Source: an uncultured Clostridia bacterium
Lineage (GTDB): Bacteria > Bacillota > Clostridia > TANB77 > CAG-508
NCBI GenBank assembly: GCA_948517135.1
Contig: CAORJJ010000003.1
Location: 1 to 34,893, forward strand
Reading direction: 5' to 3'
Length of the DNA stretch: 34,893 bases
Part shown: positions 31,536 to 34,893 of the stretch, in pieces
Numbering within the stretch: the stretch's first letter is position 1
How the letters are laid out: every line of letters begins with the position of its first letter
Translations under genes and position numbers: made by a program
Notes under the pieces: model-generated
Databases searched by the model: none
Told to the model about the DNA's origin: nothing
What the model saw: only the letters and a program-made list of their open reading frames with translations

Positions 31536-33449
31536 ATGGGGTTTTTAGATAGTATAAAAGAAACAGTTAACGAGTATAAAAGATATAAAGAAAATGGAAG
31601 AAATTCTAAATCTTTAGCTAAAAATGGAAGAAGTGGTGGAATTATAAATTACTTAGCTCTAAAAAGATTCGAACAAAAATATGAAGAAACATTATACAAG
31701 CATTTTCAAATACCTAAAGATATTAAACATTATGAACAGTTGATTAATATTTTTGGGAAAAAGAATTTAACTAATGTGTTAAATGATTCTACTATAACAA
31801 CATGTGAAATGGGAGATAAACTTTTTGAAGGACTAAGTAGTGAAGAGGTTAGAAGTAGAGATGAAAAATTTGTAATAGAAATGCTTGAAGATTCAATAGC
31901 TTTTAATAGAGCAACAGGAATGGAATTATCAGAGATTAATTCCGGAATTTCTCCTCAATATTATAAAAGAAAATCTTTAAACAATGGAAACATGATTGAT
32001 GTGTTAAAGGGAAATAATATAACTAAAGATGAATTGCAAGAAATTTATCAAATATATGGTCAAGAAATAATATCATCATATAATAATGATTCATATATAA
32101 GAAATAAAAGTGTATTAAAAATACATGAAGAAGATTCAAAAAAAAGTAGTTATACAGGAGAACTACAAGATCATGTAACATATTATTCTGAAGGAGATTT
32201 TAAAGCAATATTTGATAAATATTTTAATGGGGAAGAAATGTCAAAAACAGAACAGTGTATTTTGATAGGAATGTTAGTAAAAGAAACTGAATTAATTAAC
32301 ATGTATACACCAAAACATTTGAAAGAAAACCAAGAATTTATAAAAGCTGAGATGGATATAGGAATTTTTGATGATATGGTAATATCAGATAAATCTTATA
32401 GTAATGAAGATAGAAAAAGACTAGTATCATTAAAAGGAACATGGAAAAAAGATGATTTAGACAGATATAATAATTTAGATTTACTAAAACAAAGAATGTT
32501 ATCAGGTGCCCAAACACAAGAAAATTTACAAGTGATTAAAAAGATAGAAGAAATAATGGAAAAGCCATTTGAGGATATACAAAATAGTGCTAGTGAAATT
32601 GCAGATGTGATGAATGATATATATATGGATTATGAGGTACAAAATAGAAGTCAGATTATAGAAAATGTTTATAATCCTAAAGATTCACAAGAAATTGTAA
32701 TAACAGATTTAGCTCAGATGGGAGAGTCAGCAATGCTTCACTTTTTTTCGCCTAATAGTAGAATGAGTAGATTTGATGCATATGTAAAAAGATTAGAAGA
32801 CCAATCTTCTAAAAGTTCAGGAAAAAAAGTAGTTTTTTCAGATGAAGAAAAAGAAGCAATGAAATTGCAATATGAAAATAAGGAAAATCATTATATAACA
32901 GATTATGCTTTGGATTTTGAAGGAATAGGACAAGTAGACTCATTTTTACAATATGCTACCAATACTTCTGAACAATTGTGTGCAATGATTACTACACCTG
33001 AGAAGATTTTATCTGGAAAAGAAATAAGAGGAACAGTTGCATTAGGTTTTTCTAAACAAACTTTAGAACCAAGTTTGATAGCAACTATTTCTAATAAAAA
33101 TATACATTCAAATAAAGGAATAGATTATGTCGAAAGTAGCAATACATTTAAAGATTTTTCAGCATCATATGATGAATTAATTGCAAATGATAAAAAATCT
33201 GGTGGAAATACTGAATTAGTTTTATTTAGAAATTCTTATGAAGCCTCATTAAAACCATCATATGTAATGTATATAGGAAATGATAAATTAGATTCAGCAA
33301 ATGAGCAACAAAATCTTAATGATATAAGAGAACAAATGAAAAATGCAGGTTTAAATGTTCCATTAGTTATATTTGATAGATATAGTATTCGAGAAAAAAT
33401 GAATGAAGCGAAAAAAGATGTTCAAGAATATACAGGTGAAGATAGATAA
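31536..33449 (+). CDS. Uncharacterised protein, 637 residues
   Basis: I do not recognise this protein. AAAGGAG precedes the ATG and there is no signal peptide or membrane span. Residues 1-60 are basic and probably disordered or helical. About 60-380 are helical and acidic. About 400-620 alternate strands and helices: a MGESAMLHFFSPNSRMSRFD segment, then a YATNTSEQLCAMITTPEKIL segment, GTVALGFSKQ, and a final NVPLVIFDRYS strand. The last part has the look of a compact alpha/beta domain near an Arg/Asp-rich end, but no catalytic motif stands out. It is followed after 13 nt by a transglutaminase-like protein, suggesting a pair. Its style (large, cytoplasmic, Lys/Glu/Asn-rich) matches genes 4739, 25361 and 28306, which may be lineage-specific families. 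Confidence 0.72.
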   Translation: MGFLDSIKETVNEYKRYKENGRNSKSLAKNGRSGGIINYLALKRFEQKYEETLYKHFQIPKDIKHYEQLINIFGKKNLTNVLNDSTITTCEMGDKLFEGLSSEEVRSRDEKFVIEMLEDSIAFNRATGMELSEINSGISPQYYKRKSLNNGNMIDVLKGNNITKDELQEIYQIYGQEIISSYNNDSYIRNKSVLKIHEEDSKKSSYTGELQDHVTYYSEGDFKAIFDKYFNGEEMSKTEQCILIGMLVKETELINMYTPKHLKENQEFIKAEMDIGIFDDMVISDKSYSNEDRKRLVSLKGTWKKDDLDRYNNLDLLKQRMLSGAQTQENLQVIKKIEEIMEKPFEDIQNSASEIADVMNDIYMDYEVQNRSQIIENVYNPKDSQEIVITDLAQMGESAMLHFFSPNSRMSRFDAYVKRLEDQSSKSSGKKVVFSDEEKEAMKLQYENKENHYITDYALDFEGIGQVDSFLQYATNTSEQLCAMITTPEKILSGKEIRGTVALGFSKQTLEPSLIATISNKNIHSNKGIDYVESSNTFKDFSASYDELIANDKKSGGNTELVLFRNSYEASLKPSYVMYIGNDKLDSANEQQNLNDIREQMKNAGLNVPLVIFDRYSIREKMNEAKKDVQEYTGEDR

Positions 33450-33462
33450 AAAAGAGGAAAAT

Positions 33463-34356
33463 ATGAAATTTGATTATAGTAAAATAAAAAGTTATGATGA
33501 GCTAATAAAAATTGCTAAAAGTTTAGAAACAGAAGAACAAAAAGTATTTTTGTTATGCAATTATTTCATGGAAAATGTTTCATACAATTATGCGTATTTA
33601 GAAGCTATAAGAATAGATAGAGAAAACACAGGAATGGAAAAAATGATTCAAGAAATAGATTCAAAATATAATGTTTATGATGAAGAAGAACGTGTAAAAG
33701 CAAAACAAGAATTAGAAGAGAAAATGCAAGAAGATATGAACAAAAGATATAAAGATGAAAATATATCAAAAAAGCAATTAAAAGAATTTTTATCTGCGAT
33801 AGATGAATTGTATGGAACAATAATTCCAGAACAGCCTGAAAGAAAAATAATTATATTTGGAAAAGAAAGTAAAATTAATGCAATTCCAGAAAGAGCAATG
33901 GCTTTATTAGAAACTATAAGAACAATAAAAAATGAAAAAAGCGAATTACTAAACAATAAAATTGTAGAGAATGGCTTACTAAAACAAGGTGTTTGTGCTG
34001 AATTTGCTCCATATGCTAAAAAATATTTTGATGATTTAGGAATGGCATGTGAAATTGTATATGGACAAGGAACTGTTAATCATGTTTGGAATTTAGTTGA
34101 AGTTAATGGGAAATTAAGACATCTAGATTTAACTAATGCAATGTTTATAAGAGATGGATATGGAGAAAATCCTACTAAAGTAATTCCTGAAAACTGGTAT
34201 ATGGCAAGTACAAATGAAATATTTAAAATGCAACCATGTAGAAAAATAGAAAAGATAGGTAGTAGCAGACCAAACCAAGATATAACAAAGGAAAATTTCT
34301 CAGAATATGAGCAATTTATTGATAATTCAATTTCAAACAGAAATTATGATAGATAG
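33463..34356 (+). CDS. Transglutaminase-like cysteine hydrolase
   Basis: This is a 297-residue protein. The ATG at 33463 has AGAGGAA upstream; a start 60 nt earlier would lie inside the previous gene. The transglutaminase-like catalytic triad is readable as Cys178 (QGVCAEFAPY), His207 (VNHVWNLVEV) and Asp222 (RHLDLTNAMF). The 100-residue stretch before it (about 55-150) is charged and helical and separates an N-terminal conserved patch (MENVSYNYAYLEA) from the core. Prokaryotic members act as proteases, peptide cyclases or deamidases. There is no signal peptide, so it acts inside the cell unless exported otherwise. It sits 13 nt after the 637-residue protein and 8 nt before an MBL-fold gene. 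Confidence 0.82.
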   Translation: MKFDYSKIKSYDELIKIAKSLETEEQKVFLLCNYFMENVSYNYAYLEAIRIDRENTGMEKMIQEIDSKYNVYDEEERVKAKQELEEKMQEDMNKRYKDENISKKQLKEFLSAIDELYGTIIPEQPERKIIIFGKESKINAIPERAMALLETIRTIKNEKSELLNNKIVENGLLKQGVCAEFAPYAKKYFDDLGMACEIVYGQGTVNHVWNLVEVNGKLRHLDLTNAMFIRDGYGENPTKVIPENWYMASTNEIFKMQPCRKIEKIGSSRPNQDITKENFSEYEQFIDNSISNRNYDR

Positions 34357-34364
34357 AGGTAGAA

Positions 34365-34893
34365 ATGAAAAGAATAGTTTTTTTAGGAACAGGAAATGGG
34401 ATGACTTTAGATTTATACAATACTTGTTTTTCAATCCAAAGTGATAATGAAAATTTTTTAATAGATACTGGCGGAAGTGTTGAGATAATAAGAAGATTAG
34501 AAAAAGCTGATATAAAATTAAAAGATATTAAGCATATGTTTATTTCACACAATCATACTGATCATATATTAGGTTTAATTTGGATATTTAAGAAAATAGG
34601 AGTAGATGCAATTGCTGGAAGAATACAAAATAAGATAAATATTTATTGTAATGATATTGTATATGAATCAATTGCAGGAATATCAAGATTAATATTACCT
34701 CAAAAAATATTTGAAGGTGTTTTTAAAGTTATAGATTTTCATGTTTTAGAAAATGGAGAAAAAATTCAAATTAACGGGATAAATTATGAATTTTTTGATA
34801 TAAATGCAAGAGGAACCAAACAATTTGGATTTGAGTGTTTTATTAATGAGAAAAAAGTTATATTTTTAGGTGATGAAACTATAAATTCAAATT
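34365..34893 (+). CDS. Metallo-beta-lactamase-fold hydrolase, incomplete at the window end
   Basis: The first 176 codons are present. RIVFLGTGNGMTLDLYNTCF opens the fold, SHNHTDH (His62, His64, Asp66, His67) is the zinc motif, and VIFLGDE is the later Asp ligand. It is a paralogue of the MBL gene at 22929: the same LGTG start, NTCF strand and NIYCND/NIYCHD segment. The two are about 11 kb apart in different operons, so duplication predates this arrangement or both belong to a larger family in this genome. AGAGGT lies just before the ATG. The C-terminus is beyond the window. Confidence 0.85.
   Translation, partial: MKRIVFLGTGNGMTLDLYNTCFSIQSDNENFLIDTGGSVEIIRRLEKADIKLKDIKHMFISHNHTDHILGLIWIFKKIGVDAIAGRIQNKINIYCNDIVYESIAGISRLILPQKIFEGVFKVIDFHVLENGEKIQINGINYEFFDINARGTKQFGFECFINEKKVIFLGDETINSN

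Noticed and set aside
1..34893. CRISPR arrays, tRNA or rRNA genes, insertion sequences, integrases
   Set aside because: I looked for spaced direct repeats, cloverleaf-like segments and transposase or integrase motifs and saw none. A tRNAscan or CRISPR finder run would settle this.

Overview
The window is very AT-rich, densely packed DNA from a low-GC, Gram-positive, endospore-forming bacterium. It is most likely an uncultured gut-type member of the Clostridia. The evidence is a complete cotJA-cotJB-cotJC spore coat operon, a secG-rnr neighbourhood of Firmicutes type, strong AGGAGG ribosome binding sites, sigma-A promoters with 17-nt spacers, and intrinsic terminators. No rRNA, tRNA, CRISPR array, transposase or integrase was seen. 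Species-level placement is inference.

Layout. (1) 1-1010: a flavodoxin-type oxidoreductase with a frameshift near its start, then a 55-residue zinc-ribbon protein. (2) 1014-1479: a more GC-rich orphan gene on the minus strand with its own promoter, leader hairpin and terminator. (3) 1555-4434: one transcription unit of three overlapping radical SAM genes, bounded by a promoter with a hairpin leader and a strong terminator, and flanked by a perfect 14-bp inverted repeat. (4) 4512-6236: a broken small membrane-protein gene and an HEVTH metallopeptidase-like protein. (5) 6237-7404: cotJ operon (minus). (6) 7585-9694: a zeta-type toxin kinase with a small upstream partner, followed by a PHP phosphoesterase. 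(7) 9713-13929: core genes secG, rnr, a Lys-rich protein and an RlmD-type 23S rRNA methyltransferase. (8) 14071-19700: accessory metabolic genes: a degenerate aldo/keto reductase, a Nudix hydrolase, an attenuator-like leader and four GNAT domains. The fourth GNAT is fused to an adenylosuccinate-synthetase-like ligase whose catalytic Asp position is Ser. (9) 19697-23735: a YgeA-type Asp/Glu racemase coupled to that fusion, an orphan gene on its own promoter, then a kinase-fold/radical SAM/metallo-beta-lactamase operon. (10) 23809-25212: an L,D-transpeptidase interrupted by one in-frame stop. (11) 25300-34893: large uncharacterised proteins, two of which share a C-terminal module, an ITPase-HD fusion, an RBBP9-type hydrolase, a transglutaminase-like protein and a second metallo-beta-lactamase cut by the window end.

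The best candidates for something undescribed are the GNAT-PurA-like fusion with its translationally coupled racemase (18123-20395), which suggests aspartate ligation to a non-IMP nucleotide, and the three-gene radical SAM cassette (1666-4381). Both lack an obvious substrate or precursor in the window. Family assignments rest on motifs read by eye. No database search or structure prediction was run.
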